A stretch of DNA of 64,000 nucleotides from Caldithrix sp. (lineage in GTDB: Bacteria; KSB1; UBA2214; DYKH01): positions 1 through 64,000 of the forward strand of contig DYKH01000001.1 of the NCBI GenBank assembly GCA_020722685.1, read 5' to 3'. Position numbers and translations under genes: made by a program. The notes beneath the pieces were generated by a model. The model was not told the origin of the DNA. It did no database searches and was given only the letters and a program-made list of their open reading frames with translations. Positions 27,711 through 36,776 of the stretch are shown piece by piece (within the stretch, counting starts at the first letter, position 1; every line of letters starts with the position of its first letter).

Positions 27711-27737
27711 AATATAACCTGAAATTCTAAGATGCAA
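27711..27737 (-). promoter_or_regulatory. Promoter for the small RNA
   Basis: On the minus strand: TTGCAT (27732-27737), a 15-base spacer and TATATT (27711-27716). The spacer is short, but the predicted start coincides with the base of the RNA stem. Confidence 0.4.
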
Positions 27738-27877
27738 AGCCCGTTGAGAAATTGGCCCGCCAATCACACTGAAACGCCCGACAGGTCAGAGATGATTTCG
27801 CGCTTTTCGCGTTGTTGGCAGATACAGCGCTCGCCTGTCACTGCAGTCCGGCTCATTTTGGGAGTTTGGGTATAGCT

Positions 27878-30055
27878 TCAGAGTCCCATTTCTTGAAGCA
27901 GATTGCCGGCGTCGTCCAGCTCATCCATCAGCCACAATATATATCGGATATCCGCGCAAATAGAACGCGTGAGCGCCGTATCAAATTTATAGTCGGCAAC
28001 GATGCTCTCATAGTTGCCGTCGAATAGCAGGCCGATGAGATCGCCTTTGGCATTGAGCACCGGGCTGCCGCTGTTGCCGCCGGTGGTGTCCAGGTTGGTC
28101 AAAAAATCGACGTGCAGACAGTGGGTGACCGCATCACGATAGTCGTCAAATTCCTCCTTACGCAGGAGCTCCAGCAATCGCTGCGGGGATTCAAATGGAT
28201 GTTTGCCGGTGTATTTTTCCAAGATACCCTTAGTGGTGGTGTAATAGGCATATTCAACAGCGTCACGCGGCGAATAGCCTTTTACGTAACCATAGCTGAG
28301 TCGCTTGGTACCATTGGCATCCGGGTAAAGCAGCGAGCCGCGCCATTTGCTCAAGCCTTCGAGGTATTTGGGCATCAGCCTGCTCATGGCCCCGGCAAAT
28401 GCCTTATCCAGATCGTCCAAAGGCTTTGTTTCTTGGTACAACTGTTCGGCAAATTGCAACGCCGGATCGTCGAGCGCCTTCAACTGATCCGCCGAGGCGT
28501 CGAATAGCTTTATGCGCTCTTCCAGACTCGTAAGCTTGGTGCCGCCATACAGATTGGCGATGAAGTGTTTGTCGCTTTCTTCCCTTTCCTCCCTGGTTTT
28601 GCCGGAAGAAATGTTCTCGATAGCGAGTAGCTTCTGTCCTACCGGAAGCTGGTGAGCCTGATCAAAAGACATCAACAGCGCGCGCTTTTCCATTTCAGCG
28701 TCAAAGTTGCGATAGGAGAATTTCTCCCGATCTTTTAAGTTGGCGATGTCTTTATCGCTATACCCCTGCTCCCGCTCCTGCTCGGCTTTGACTTTCTCCC
28801 TGCTCCACTTGTTGAGGATGAAAGCGGAGCGTAACACGCTGCTGGCCCGGTTCATGCCGCCGATGATCATGCGGCGCGCCTCATAGGTTCCCCGCGTTTT
28901 GTACCAGGAGGCGATGGCCGGCAAGACCTCACCGTACTTCTGCTTTAACTTTGGATTCAATTCCAGATATTCCACAAACGCTTTTTCAGCCGCTACTTTT
29001 TCATCATACAAATGGGTTCGCAGCAAGCCGTCGTATTGGCCTTGGTAGTTCTTCAAAGAGTTGCTCAGGCCGCTTTTCAATGAGGCTAATTTGATGGCGA
29101 CTTCGGGCTGCTCGGCGCTGCGCTCGTCGATGAGAGTGAGATACTTTTTCAAGGTGCTAATGCGGGTGGGATAATAATACTCGACGCTGCGGGCAATGTC
29201 ATAAGATGTATTGTAGCGCATGGTGCCGCCGGGAAAGCCCATGACCATTACGAAATCGCCTTCCCGGTACCCTTGTCTTGAAACGCGCAGCCATTTCTTC
29301 GGCCGGTACGGCACGTTGTCCTTGGACGGCGCGGCCGGCCGGCCATCCGGGCCGACGTAGGCGCGCAAGAATGAATAATCTGCGGTATGCCGCGGCCATT
29401 CAAAATTGTCGATTTCACCGCCGAACTTGCCAATGCTTTGCGGCGGGGCGTAGACCAGACGAACGTCTTGAAGGCGCAGAGATTTGTATAAAACGTACCA
29501 CATTCCGGAATTCATGGAAGCCACGCGGGCGGAAATGCCGGGCTCTTTTTCTGCCTCGAGCACGATCAGATTGATGTTTTTGTCGATCTTTTCATCCCGC
29601 TCTTTGTCGCTCATTTTAGGCTTGACGCCTTTGAGTACCCGCTCCGTCACGTCCGCGAAGGATTGTAGAATGTAGACGTGGGTGCCAAAGGTGGGCAGCT
29701 CCTCCGCTCGCGTCTTCGCCAGAAAGCCGTCCTGAAGCAGATTTTTCTCTTTGCTGCTGTTACGCTGGATGGCGCCATAGGCGCAGTGATGATTGGTAAT
29801 GATGAGGCCCTCGGCAGAGACAAAGGATGCGGTACAGCCGCCCAGGCTGACCACCGCGGCCGAAAGCCCGCCGTCCTGCGGATTCCAAATTTCCTCGACT
29901 GGGATTTGCAGTCCTTTTGCCGGAAGGTCCAAGGGCTGAAGGCTGTCCAGAAGCCACATGCCTTCGTCGGCGAAAAGGCAAGCTGATCCAAATAGGACAA
30001 TGAGCAAGATCCGCCAAGCGGCAGAAAGTTGGAAGAACGGGATTCGTTGTCTCAT
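27878..30055 (-). CDS. S46-family dipeptidyl-peptidase (DPP7/DPP11 type)
   Basis: A periplasmic or surface serine exopeptidase that removes dipeptides from peptide N-termini, typical of FCB bacteria that grow on peptides. It has 725 residues, the usual length, with a signal peptide ('WRILLIVLFGSACLFADEG', about residues 10-28). The catalytic His is in 'LIITNHHCAYGAIQ' (about residue 84) and the catalytic Ser in 'DTTGGNSGSPVLNAKGDLIG' (about 660-680), the chymotrypsin-like double barrel interrupted by a helical domain. 'FDGNYES' has Gly where, as I recall, DPP11 enzymes carry Arg, which would favour DPP7-like preference for hydrophobic residues; that specificity call is tentative. It shares its strand with proline dehydrogenase just upstream, consistent with peptide and proline use. 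Confidence 0.93.
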   Translation of the reverse strand: MRQRIPFFQLSAAWRILLIVLFGSACLFADEGMWLLDSLQPLDLPAKGLQIPVEEIWNPQDGGLSAAVVSLGGCTASFVSAEGLIITNHHCAYGAIQRNSSKEKNLLQDGFLAKTRAEELPTFGTHVYILQSFADVTERVLKGVKPKMSDKERDEKIDKNINLIVLEAEKEPGISARVASMNSGMWYVLYKSLRLQDVRLVYAPPQSIGKFGGEIDNFEWPRHTADYSFLRAYVGPDGRPAAPSKDNVPYRPKKWLRVSRQGYREGDFVMVMGFPGGTMRYNTSYDIARSVEYYYPTRISTLKKYLTLIDERSAEQPEVAIKLASLKSGLSNSLKNYQGQYDGLLRTHLYDEKVAAEKAFVEYLELNPKLKQKYGEVLPAIASWYKTRGTYEARRMIIGGMNRASSVLRSAFILNKWSREKVKAEQEREQGYSDKDIANLKDREKFSYRNFDAEMEKRALLMSFDQAHQLPVGQKLLAIENISSGKTREEREESDKHFIANLYGGTKLTSLEERIKLFDASADQLKALDDPALQFAEQLYQETKPLDDLDKAFAGAMSRLMPKYLEGLSKWRGSLLYPDANGTKRLSYGYVKGYSPRDAVEYAYYTTTKGILEKYTGKHPFESPQRLLELLRKEEFDDYRDAVTHCLHVDFLTNLDTTGGNSGSPVLNAKGDLIGLLFDGNYESIVADYKFDTALTRSICADIRYILWLMDELDDAGNLLQEMGL

Positions 30056-30154
30056 GATCGGTAAGGCTCCAAGTTGTCGATGGTTCTTACGATGATGTAA
30101 GTTAGGGAAAAATGCTGTTCGAACACGGTCCTACTAACGCAAGCTGCTCGTCAG

Positions 30155-31054
30155 CTACCTGAGTCCAAATATCGCCTTGGCAACGTAGAACGCGATTTTG
30201 GGGTTTTCTTTGAGCCGGCGCATGCAATACGGGTACCATCTCCGGCCAAAGGGAACATAGACGCGCAGCTTGTGCCCAGCGTTCACGATGATTTGTCTCA
30301 GCTCTTCATCCACGCCGAGGAGCATTTGGAATTCGTATTGGTCGGGCTGTAATCCGAGCGTCTCGATCAGGCGCAGTCCGTGCCAGACCACCTTCTCATC
30401 GTGGGTGGCGATGCCGACATATGAATGCGCGCGCAGGGCCACTTCCATCAGCAGGGCGAAATTGTCGTTGATGGTCTGCGGGTCTTTGTAGGCGATTTTG
30501 CGCGGCTCGACGTAGATGCCTTTGCAAAACCGGAAATTCGTACCGCTTTGCGCCAATCGCTTCACGTCCTCAAGGCTTCTGCGTAAATAGGCCTGAATGA
30601 CAATGCCGACGTTTTGGAATTCCTTTCGCAGCCGCCGGAAAAGATCGATGGTGTCAGTGGTGCAACTTGAATCCTCCATGTCGATGCGGACAAAGTTGCC
30701 ATAGCTTGCCGCTTTTTCGACAATGCGCCGGATGTTTTGATAACAGAACTCTTTGTCGATCAGCAAGCCCAGTTGAGTGGACTTGACGGAAATATTGCAG
30801 TCCAGTTTCTCGCGCTCAATGGTCTCCAAGACTTTGAAATATTCTTCTACCGCCGCCTCGGCTTCTGCTTTTTGGGAAGTGCTTTCGCCCAGCACGTCCA
30901 GGGTGGCGACCATCTTTTGTGCATTGAGACTTTTAACCGTGGCGACGGCCTGCTGCAATTCGGAGCCTGCCACATATCGTTTTGCTACCAGTCTAACAAT
31001 GGGTTTGGGGATGAACGGCATGAATAGAATGACGAACCGGTTGAACAGCGCCAT
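30155..31054 (-). CDS. Proline dehydrogenase (monofunctional)
   Basis: An FAD enzyme that oxidises proline to pyrroline-5-carboxylate, feeding electrons to the membrane quinone pool. The 299 residues correspond to the single TIM-barrel PRODH domain. Recognisable segments are 'ISVKSTQLGLLID' (about residues 88-100), 'VRIDMEDSSCT' (about 121-131), 'FCKGIYVEPRKIAYKD' (about 181-196), 'GIATHDEKV' (about 218-226) and the C-terminal signature 'YVPFGRRWYPYCMRRLKENP' (about 266-285), whose paired Arg residues bind the proline carboxylate. No P5C dehydrogenase is fused or adjacent. GAGGAGAG is the ribosome-binding site, with a promoter at 31090-31118. Confidence 0.94.
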   Translation of the reverse strand: MALFNRFVILFMPFIPKPIVRLVAKRYVAGSELQQAVATVKSLNAQKMVATLDVLGESTSQKAEAEAAVEEYFKVLETIEREKLDCNISVKSTQLGLLIDKEFCYQNIRRIVEKAASYGNFVRIDMEDSSCTTDTIDLFRRLRKEFQNVGIVIQAYLRRSLEDVKRLAQSGTNFRFCKGIYVEPRKIAYKDPQTINDNFALLMEVALRAHSYVGIATHDEKVVWHGLRLIETLGLQPDQYEFQMLLGVDEELRQIIVNAGHKLRVYVPFGRRWYPYCMRRLKENPKIAFYVAKAIFGLR

Positions 31055-31089
31055 ACAGGTTTCTCTCCTCTTCCAGTTTTTGCCGGATC

Positions 31090-31118
31090 AAGTTAAAAGA
31101 TTTTTAAAAGATAGTCAA
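31090..31118 (-). promoter_or_regulatory. Promoter of proline dehydrogenase
   Basis: On the minus strand: TTGACT (31113-31118), a 17-base spacer and TAACTT (31090-31095), about 36 bases ahead of the start codon. The -10 box is weak. Confidence 0.45.
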
Positions 31119-31235
31119 GGGGAAAGTCTGCACAAATTGGAAAGCGTTCCGGAGGCTGGTGGATTCACACAATCGTGTGGATGTTTACGGTTACTGCAAA
31201 TGCAACGATTTTTCTCTGGTACGAGTTTGTCGCTT

Positions 31236-31262
31236 GTAGGGTGGGGATTCTATCCCACCACC
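31236..31262 (+). repeat. Short dispersed hairpin repeat, copy 3
   Basis: Core 'GTGGGGATTCTATCCCACCA', able to form a GGTGGG/CCCACC stem. Its inverted relative lies at 31639-31661. Confidence 0.55.
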
Positions 31263-31559
31263 TTTGTGGGCCAATAAGACTTTTAACGAACAGCTATTTT
31301 TGCTCAACGCTATTATTCGCCAAATTCTTCTTCTGTAGAGAGTACCATAGCATCATTTTCGCCCCAGCCTTGCGGATAATATTCTCAGGCATTGTACTCT
31401 TGACAGCTCGGTTATATCCATTTGCGCACATTTTTTACATGGCTATGTGCACCGATCAAACGTGCAAACGGTAAAGAAAAAGGTACCTTCGGATACAAAA
31501 GCCCGGCGGTAGTCCGACATGAAATTAAAGCTCTCCTCAGCAATCACTCGTGTGTTCAA

Positions 31560-31788
31560 GAACATCAACCAATGGTTTTCAATCCAAGCTCTGCATCCCA
31601 ATTAGGGAATAGTCAAGTCATCATCTGGTCAAGGGAAAGGTGGGACAGCATCCCACCCTACGAACTACCATTCCATTCGCTGGGATGGGCGAAATGAAGA
31701 AGGCGAAAAAGTCAGCACCGGCATTTACCTCTGCCGCATGCAAGCGGGTGAGTTTGTAAAGACACAGAAGATGACGCTGCTGCCATGA
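31560..31788 (+). pseudogene. Remnant of a type A sorting domain (secreted protein C-terminus)
   Basis: The last part, read from 31666, encodes 'YHSIRWDGRNEEGEK' then 'TGIYLCRMQAGEFVKTQKM' and stops at 31788: the final 40 residues of a FlgD-like type A sorting domain. The preceding segment, in a different frame from 31560, reads 'QPMVFNPSSAS', a worn version of 'NYPNPFNPSTT'. A hairpin repeat (31639-31661) sits between the two parts, and the middle of the domain is missing. No catalytic or surface domain remains upstream. I read this as the tail of a deleted secreted-protein gene. Confidence 0.75.
31639..31661 (-). repeat. Short dispersed hairpin repeat, copy 4 (inverted)
   Basis: Core 'GGTGGGACAGCATCCCACCC'; lies inside the sorting-domain remnant, in opposite orientation to copy 3. 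Confidence 0.55.
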
Positions 31789-31849
31789 GGATTACAGGCT
31801 GCCGTTGATTCTGTAGCCGCCGATCGCTTCCAATAGATCGTAATTTTTG

Positions 31850-31887
31850 AAATGCCTTGGCGACTAATGGTGCCAAGGCATTTCTAT
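31850..31887 (+). terminator. Intrinsic terminator upstream of parA
   Basis: Perfect 12-bp arms (31850-31861, 31872-31883) with a 10-base loop and a T-rich tail 'TTTCTATTCT'. It would end any transcript from the lost gene before the parA promoter. Confidence 0.7.
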
Positions 31888-31922
31888 TCTATCTTGTCCT
31901 TGCTGCGCGGCGAAACTTTTCA

Positions 31923-31951
31923 TTGATTTTATAGCGGAGAAATTTTATATT
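31923..31951 (+). promoter_or_regulatory. Promoter of the parAB operon
   Basis: TTGATT (31923-31928), a 17-base spacer and TATATT (31946-31951), 33 bases ahead of the parA ATG. Confidence 0.6.
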
Positions 31952-31983
31952 AACCCGCACTTTAAAAAGGAGGACCCCCTTCG

Positions 31984-32772
31984 ATGGGCAAGGTCATTGC
32001 AATAGCAAATCAAAAAGGTGGTGTCGGCAAAACAACCACGGCAGTCAATCTGGCCGCCTGTCTGGCGGTTGCCGAATACCCAACCTTGCTTATCGACATC
32101 GATCCGCAGGCGAATACCACCAGCGGGCTGGGCTTCGATTCTAAGAAGCTGTCGAAAACGATCTACGATGCTCTCATCAACGAAGAGCAAATCAAAGATC
32201 TGATCATCGATTCCGAGCTAAGCTTTTTGAAACTGGTGCCCTCTTCCATCAGCCTGGTGGGAGCGGAGGTGGAGTTGGTGCAGGCCATTTCGCGCGAGCA
32301 GCGCCTCTTGCGGGCTTTAAATGGAATTCGGGAAGAGTATAAATATATTTTGATTGACTGTCCGCCTTCGTTGGGGCTGCTCACGATCAATGCACTGACC
32401 GCATCGGATTCTGTGCTGATCCCGATACAGTGTGAGTACTATGCGCTCGAGGGCCTCGGTCAATTGCTCAATACCATTCGTTTGGTGCAAAAGCATCTGA
32501 ACGAACATCTCACGGTAGAAGGGGTGCTTTTGACGATGTATGACGCGCGCCTGAATCTATCGCGCCAAGTTGCAGAGGATGTAAGGCGCTACTTTGAAGG
32601 CCGGGTCTTTGACACGATTGTGACTCGGAACGTTCGGCTGAGCGAAGCGCCCAGTTTTGGCAAACCGATTATTCTCTACGACGTCGTTTCGGCGGGCGCT
32701 GAAAATTATATGAGTCTGGCTGAGGAACTGATAAAGAATGGCGAACAGGAAAGTTCTGGGGAAAGGACTTAG
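31984..32772 (+). CDS. parA: Chromosome-partitioning ATPase ParA (Soj)
   Basis: A DNA-binding ATPase that drives segregation of ParB-bound origin regions. The 262-residue length is typical of chromosomal ParA without the N-terminal HTH of plasmid versions. The deviant Walker A motif 'KGGVGKTT' is at residues 11-18, including the signature Lys at position 11. The switch motif '[11 protein letters not shown]' is at about 36-46, and '[14 protein letters not shown]' is the Walker B region. The C-terminal '[15 protein letters not shown]' is highly conserved in Soj proteins. AAGGAGGA is an excellent ribosome-binding site. The end overlaps parB by 35 bases. Confidence 0.96.
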   Translation: MGKVIAIANQKGGVGKTTTAVNLAACLAVAEYPTLLIDIDPQANTTSGLGFDSKKLSKTIYDALINEEQIKDLIIDSELSFLKLVPSSISLVGAEVELVQAISREQRLLRALNGIREEYKYILIDCPPSLGLLTINALTASDSVLIPIQCEYYALEGLGQLLNTIRLVQKHLNEHLTVEGVLLTMYDARLNLSRQVAEDVRRYFEGRVFDTIVTRNVRLSEAPSFGKPIILYDVVSAGAENYMSLAEELIKNGEQESSGERT

Positions 32773-33595
32773 AGCACTTATTCCGGATATAGAGCCAGAG
32801 AATGAGACTGCCGGATCCATCCAATCTATTCAAGTCGTAAAAGTCTCGCCCAATCCCTTTCAGCCAAGGGAAAAATTCAATCCTGAAACCTTAGCAGAGC
32901 TCAAACAGTCCATTGCTGCCAAGGGACTGGTTCAGCCCATCACTGTGCGTCGTTACAATGACGGTTATCAGCTCATCTCCGGCGAGCGCCGACTGCGTGC
33001 CGTGCGCGAGCTGGAATATGATCGCATCCCGGCTTATATCCTCGACGTCCGCACCGACGAAGACATGCTGGAGCTGTCGATCATCGAAAACATCCATCGC
33101 GAGGATCTCAATCCCATCGACATCGCTCACGGCTATCGACGGCTGATCGATGAGTGCAAGCTGACTCAAGAAGAAGTGGCCGACAAAGTGGGCAAAGACC
33201 GCACGACCGTGACCAATTTTTTGCGCCTGCTCAAGTTGCCCAAGGTGATTCAGGAGAGCGTGCAGAACGGGGAAGTTTCCATGGCCCATGCCCGTACCTT
33301 GTTGGCGCTTAGTACAGCAGAAGATCAAATCGCTCTTTGGAAAAAGATCGTCATCAACGGTCTTTCGGTAAGGAAAGTGGAGAGCCTGGTGCGCGCCATC
33401 AACGACCGGCCCAAGCCCAAAAGTGTAGCACCTGCGCCCGTCAATTATTATCTACAAGACGTCGAGAACAAGCTAAGGCAAAAACTAGCAACCAAAGCGG
33501 TCATCGCGCCGAAAAAGAACGGCGGCGTCATCGAAATCGAATACTATACGGATGATGACTTGGAGCGGCTGGTTGCCCTTATTTGCGGTGAGTGA
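32738..33595 (+). CDS. parB: Chromosome-partitioning protein ParB (Spo0J)
   Basis: Binds parS sites near the origin, spreads as a CTP-dependent clamp and recruits SMC and ParA. It has 285 residues. The N-terminal ParB/sulfiredoxin-like domain includes 'NPFQPREKF', '[10 protein letters not shown]' and the CTP-binding '[10 protein letters not shown]' (about residues 81-90), followed by '[14 protein letters not shown]'. The helix-turn-helix domain has '[26 protein letters not shown]', and the C-terminal dimerisation domain is at about 240-285. I found no sequence close to the parS consensus in this window. The gene overlaps parA, and its stop overlaps the next start (GTGA), so the three genes form one translationally coupled unit. 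Confidence 0.96.
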   Translation: MANRKVLGKGLRALIPDIEPENETAGSIQSIQVVKVSPNPFQPREKFNPETLAELKQSIAAKGLVQPITVRRYNDGYQLISGERRLRAVRELEYDRIPAYILDVRTDEDMLELSIIENIHREDLNPIDIAHGYRRLIDECKLTQEEVADKVGKDRTTVTNFLRLLKLPKVIQESVQNGEVSMAHARTLLALSTAEDQIALWKKIVINGLSVRKVESLVRAINDRPKPKSVAPAPVNYYLQDVENKLRQKLATKAVIAPKKNGGVIEIEYYTDDDLERLVALICGE

Positions 33596-34503
33596 AAATG
33601 GTGATGACCAAAAAACACAAGCACAGAAGGCTCATTCAGATCCTGATCATACCTGACGATCAGGCGGAGCCGAAAGCCTATGGCATTCCCGTGCGGCGGC
33701 TAAAGCTCTTCAAAGTGCTGGGGGTGATTTTGGCTTTGCACACGGTTTTTGGCCTGATCGGCTATATTCAATATGCGAGGATTTACTCCAAGAATCGCGA
33801 ACTGGTAATGATCAACAAACAGCTCGAGTCCAGCAACAAGCGCATCTATCAATTGGCTGCCGCTTTCAGTGACTTGGAAGCTTCGCAGGAAAAAATACGA
33901 TCGGCCCTCGGTTTGGGAGGCGATGGCTCGCATCAAATAGCCCGTCCGGGAAATGCCGGGCCAAGCGTCGTTCCGGACCTCGAACCGGTCTATGATCCGG
34001 TGTCGGCGCGGCGGGAAGTGATTCCACAGCAGCGGCCCACCCCGGAACAATTGCAAGAACGATTGGATTTTCTCCGCCAAGCCAAAGGCGATATTCACAG
34101 TTATGAGAGCAGCGTACCGACTTTTTTGCCCGTCGAAGGCGTCTTGACCGCGGACTTTTCCGAGAGCAAATCCTCGGCGCAAAACCAGCATCGAGGAGTG
34201 GATATCGCCGCGCCGCGCGGTTCGTTCGTTCGCGCTTCGGCGGACGGCATTGTGGTGTTTGCCGACTGGACCCACGATCTTGGCAATTTAGTCATCATCT
34301 ACCATGGCAACGGCTTTATCACCTATTACGGTCACAATCAAAATCTGTTGACGAGTCGAAGCTCCGTGGTCAAAAAGGGTGATCCCATTGCACTGCTGGG
34401 TAGCTCCGGCGAAAGCTCGGCGCCGCATCTGCATTTCGAAATCTGGCGGGACGGCGTTCCCTTGGATCCTAAAAAATACATTCTGGCCTTTTCCGGGATG
34501 TAG
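33592..34503 (+). CDS. M23-family peptidoglycan endopeptidase, membrane anchored
   Basis: A LytM-type zinc endopeptidase that cuts peptide cross-links in the cell wall. It has 303 residues: a basic N-terminus, one transmembrane helix (about 43-62), a short coiled-coil region (about 65-105), a linker rich in Pro and Gln, and the catalytic domain at about 180-300. Zinc ligands are in 'NQHRGVDIAAPRG' (His and Asp, about residues 200-205) and 'SSAPHLHFEIW' (about 279-289), so the site looks intact. The GTG at 33592 overlaps the parB stop; ATG at 33598 is an alternative. Bactofilin follows after 91 bases. Bactofilin-M23 pairs act together in cell-shape control in other bacteria. Confidence 0.92.
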   Translation: MKMVMTKKHKHRRLIQILIIPDDQAEPKAYGIPVRRLKLFKVLGVILALHTVFGLIGYIQYARIYSKNRELVMINKQLESSNKRIYQLAAAFSDLEASQEKIRSALGLGGDGSHQIARPGNAGPSVVPDLEPVYDPVSARREVIPQQRPTPEQLQERLDFLRQAKGDIHSYESSVPTFLPVEGVLTADFSESKSSAQNQHRGVDIAAPRGSFVRASADGIVVFADWTHDLGNLVIIYHGNGFITYYGHNQNLLTSRSSVVKKGDPIALLGSSGESSAPHLHFEIWRDGVPLDPKKYILAFSGM

Positions 34504-34594
34504 GGATTACTCAAGATTTGTTTGCTTCGCGTCGATAATACTAAAAGATATTCTTTGATCTGCTAAATCGTTTTTCTTGTTTGGAAGAAGAGAT

Positions 34595-35002
34595 ATGAAG
34601 GATATTGAAAAAACCGGCGAGTTAAACACTATTTTGGGGAAAAACTCTATCTTTGAAGGCAACATCACCGTCGAGCACAGCCTGCGCATCGACGGCCGAC
34701 TGAAGGGCGACGTCAAGAGCAGCGATACCCTGGTGATCGGCAAAGATGGCGAAGTCAACGGCAATGCCCAAGTCAAAAATTTGGTTTTGGGCGGAAAAAT
34801 CAAAGGAACCGTCGAAGCCGTCGGCAAGGTGGTATTAGAAAGCAAATCGGAATTTCGCGGCGAGTTAAAAACCAGCAAGCTGGTCATCGATGAAGGCGCC
34901 ATTTTTGACGGGCGTTGTTCAATGTCGGAAGCGAGCGTCGGTGAATTTTCCAAGAGCGCGATGGGTACGGGTGCGGAGCGGAAGGTGGCTGAAGGCAAAT
35001 AG
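34595..35002 (+). CDS. Bactofilin
   Basis: A cytoskeletal protein that polymerises without nucleotide into beta-helical filaments, often at the membrane, and recruits cell-wall enzymes. With the ATG at 34595 (ribosome-binding site GGAAGAAGAG) it has 135 residues. The central DUF583 domain (about 10-110) shows the repetitive beta-helix rungs: 'GNITVEHSLRIDGRLKGDVKS', 'LVIGKDGEVNGN', 'LVLGGKIKGTVEA', 'VVLESKSEFRGEL'. The ends are polar and disordered, as usual. It sits between the ParB-M23 genes and the ATP synthase cluster. ParA and ParB interact with bactofilins in Myxococcus, so the arrangement is probably functional. Confidence 0.93.
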   Translation: MKDIEKTGELNTILGKNSIFEGNITVEHSLRIDGRLKGDVKSSDTLVIGKDGEVNGNAQVKNLVLGGKIKGTVEAVGKVVLESKSEFRGELKTSKLVIDEGAIFDGRCSMSEASVGEFSKSAMGTGAERKVAEGK

Positions 35003-35175
35003 GCCTTTTCCCAATGCCTCGCCAAGTTGCAATGAGCAGCGAGCAAGGAAATCTCAAACCGCCGATGGACGCGAGCAAGCGCCAAGAAATACTTTTCCGC
35101 AAGTCTGCGCCCATTCACGGTGGAGGAGTCTTTGCTGAACGCGAATCTCTCTGACTCTTTAGTTCCTAAAAGCAC

Positions 35176-35421
35176 ATGCGTCCGGTCAAGAAAACTTTGC
35201 CGACAGACATGAAAGGCGTCGGACCTTATCTTAATTTGGGATTTCAGCTTGCTTTTGCGGTGATGCTGGGATTGGGTCTCGGCTATTTGATCGATTCAAA
35301 GCTCAACTCTACGCCGGCTTTTTTGCTTGCCGGCTTAGTATTGGGAGCCGCCGCCGGATTCCTGAACGTGTATCGGACAGTGTACCCTCGCAAAGAGGAT
35401 CAAAAGCAAAAACGCTTGTAG
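35176..35421 (+). CDS. atpZ: AtpZ/AtpI-family ATP synthase accessory protein
   Basis: An 81-residue membrane protein with two helices (about residues 22-40 and 47-66). The family pattern is 'GFQLAFAVMLGLGLGYLID' followed by 'FLLAGLVLGAAAGFLNVYR'. AtpZ proteins associate with AtpI and the Fo sector, aid assembly of the c-ring, and have been linked to magnesium/calcium transport. It opens the ATP synthase cluster, four bases ahead of the next gene. Confidence 0.85.
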   Translation: MRPVKKTLPTDMKGVGPYLNLGFQLAFAVMLGLGLGYLIDSKLNSTPAFLLAGLVLGAAAGFLNVYRTVYPRKEDQKQKRL

Positions 35422-35425
35422 TTCT

Positions 35426-35821
35426 ATGGCAGAAAAAAAAGGCGCCATCTTTCGGCTGTTGGTGTGGCACGTACTCATATTCTTGATCGCAGTGTATCCG
35501 CTCTTTCGTATCGGTGGTAAGCCTTTAGTAGGTGCGACATTTTTAGGTTTTGCTCTCAGTCTGATCAACACCATCTTTGGCTATTCTTCCATTCGCTGGG
35601 GATTTGGGCGAAGTACCAAGACGTTTTTTGTGGTGGTGCTGGGCGGCATGGCCATGCGGTTGGCCGTCTTTGGCGTCGCTCTCTTTCTCATTTGGCGATT
35701 TACCCACCTACCGCTGCTCGGTTTCATCATATCGTTTATTCTTTTCTATCTTTTGCTGCAATACTATGAAGTGCGTTTGGTAACTCAGGAATTGAAAAAC
35801 AGCAAAAAAGTGACATCGTGA
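35426..35821 (+). CDS. AtpI-like membrane protein of the ATP synthase cluster
   Basis: A 131-residue protein with four predicted transmembrane helices, the topology of AtpI, a chaperone for c-ring assembly. Sequence similarity to classical AtpI is loose, so the assignment rests on size, topology and position between atpZ and atpB. Visible features are 'GGMAMRLAVFGVALFLIW' in the third helix and a polar C-terminus 'VTQELKNSKKVTS'. Its stop overlaps the GTG start of atpB by four bases, implying translational coupling. Confidence 0.7.
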   Translation: MAEKKGAIFRLLVWHVLIFLIAVYPLFRIGGKPLVGATFLGFALSLINTIFGYSSIRWGFGRSTKTFFVVVLGGMAMRLAVFGVALFLIWRFTHLPLLGFIISFILFYLLLQYYEVRLVTQELKNSKKVTS

Positions 35822-36633
35822 TTGCATTATTAGCGAATCAATCGGTCGAGCAGGAAGCGACCCAGCACGCTGCCGAGCAGGGCGCCGGCGGCGTGGATTT
35901 CATATTACATCACATCTTGGCGCAGCCGGTGATCAAGCTGCCGACGGTGCGGGGAATCGATTTGACCATTACCAACCACGTCATCATGATGTGGATCGTC
36001 TCGGCGCTTTTGATCGTGGCTTTTGGCTGGTCCTTCAGGCGCCGCCCTCTGGTCCCCAGCGGCCTTGCCAATGCCTTAGAAGCTTTGGTGGCCTATCTGC
36101 GCGATGACCTAATTCTGCCAAACTTGGGCCATGAAGGTATGCAATTCGCTCCTTATCTATTGACCGCCTTTTTCTTCGTCCTGTTGTGCAATCTGCTGGG
36201 TCTCGTACCTTATGGCGCCACGGCCACGGGCAATATCGGCGTCACGGCTTCGCTGGCCATTCTGACCTTCATGACCGTGCAAATCGCCGGCATTCGCAAA
36301 CATGGCCTTTGGGGATATCTGAAACACTTTATTCCCCCCGGCTTGCCGGTTTACATCATTCCGATCATGATCCCGGTCGAGATCATGAGCATGATCACCA
36401 AGCACTTTGCCTTGGCCATTCGTCTTTTTGCCAACATGATTGCTGGACACATCACGATCCTGTCGCTCATGAGCATCATCTTTATGTTCAAGAGCTGGCT
36501 TGTTTCGCCGTTTCCACTGGCGATCATTATTTTCTCGAGCTTGCTGGAAATATTGATCGCGCTGATTCAGGCTTATGTTTTTACCATTCTGTCAGCCGTC
36601 TTTATCAGCGGCGTCATTTCCGAAGGACACTAA
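35818..36633 (+). CDS. atpB: F1Fo ATP synthase subunit a
   Basis: The static proton-channel subunit of Fo. It has 271 residues, with a periplasmic N-terminal region of about 45 residues before the helices. The essential Arg facing the c-ring is in 'ALAIRLFANMIAGH', the signature of subunit a; other conserved parts are 'LLGLVPYGATATGNIGVT' and 'EILIALIQAYVFTILSAVFI'. The GTG start overlaps the preceding stop. Confidence 0.97.
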   Translation: MIALLANQSVEQEATQHAAEQGAGGVDFILHHILAQPVIKLPTVRGIDLTITNHVIMMWIVSALLIVAFGWSFRRRPLVPSGLANALEALVAYLRDDLILPNLGHEGMQFAPYLLTAFFFVLLCNLLGLVPYGATATGNIGVTASLAILTFMTVQIAGIRKHGLWGYLKHFIPPGLPVYIIPIMIPVEIMSMITKHFALAIRLFANMIAGHITILSLMSIIFMFKSWLVSPFPLAIIIFSSLLEILIALIQAYVFTILSAVFISGVISEGH

Positions 36634-36776
36634 AGCCCGAACGGGTAGATTGCCGGGCGGTGCTTGAAAACCTTTCTGGGGGGATGAGAAATATGCGTTT
36701 TCTTTAAAAGTAAACACCAAGAATCAGAAACAAGCGTACTTGTTGCTATTTATTCAATTCCAATCAAGGAGGTATA

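Larger units (their letters stand above)
31055..31983. other. Decayed intergenic region between proline dehydrogenase and parA
   Basis: 929 bases with no intact gene. Contents: the proline dehydrogenase promoter, two inverted copies of a short hairpin repeat (31236-31262, 31639-31661), a broken sorting-domain remnant (31560-31788), a terminator (31850-31887) and the parA promoter (31923-31951). Confidence 0.7.
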
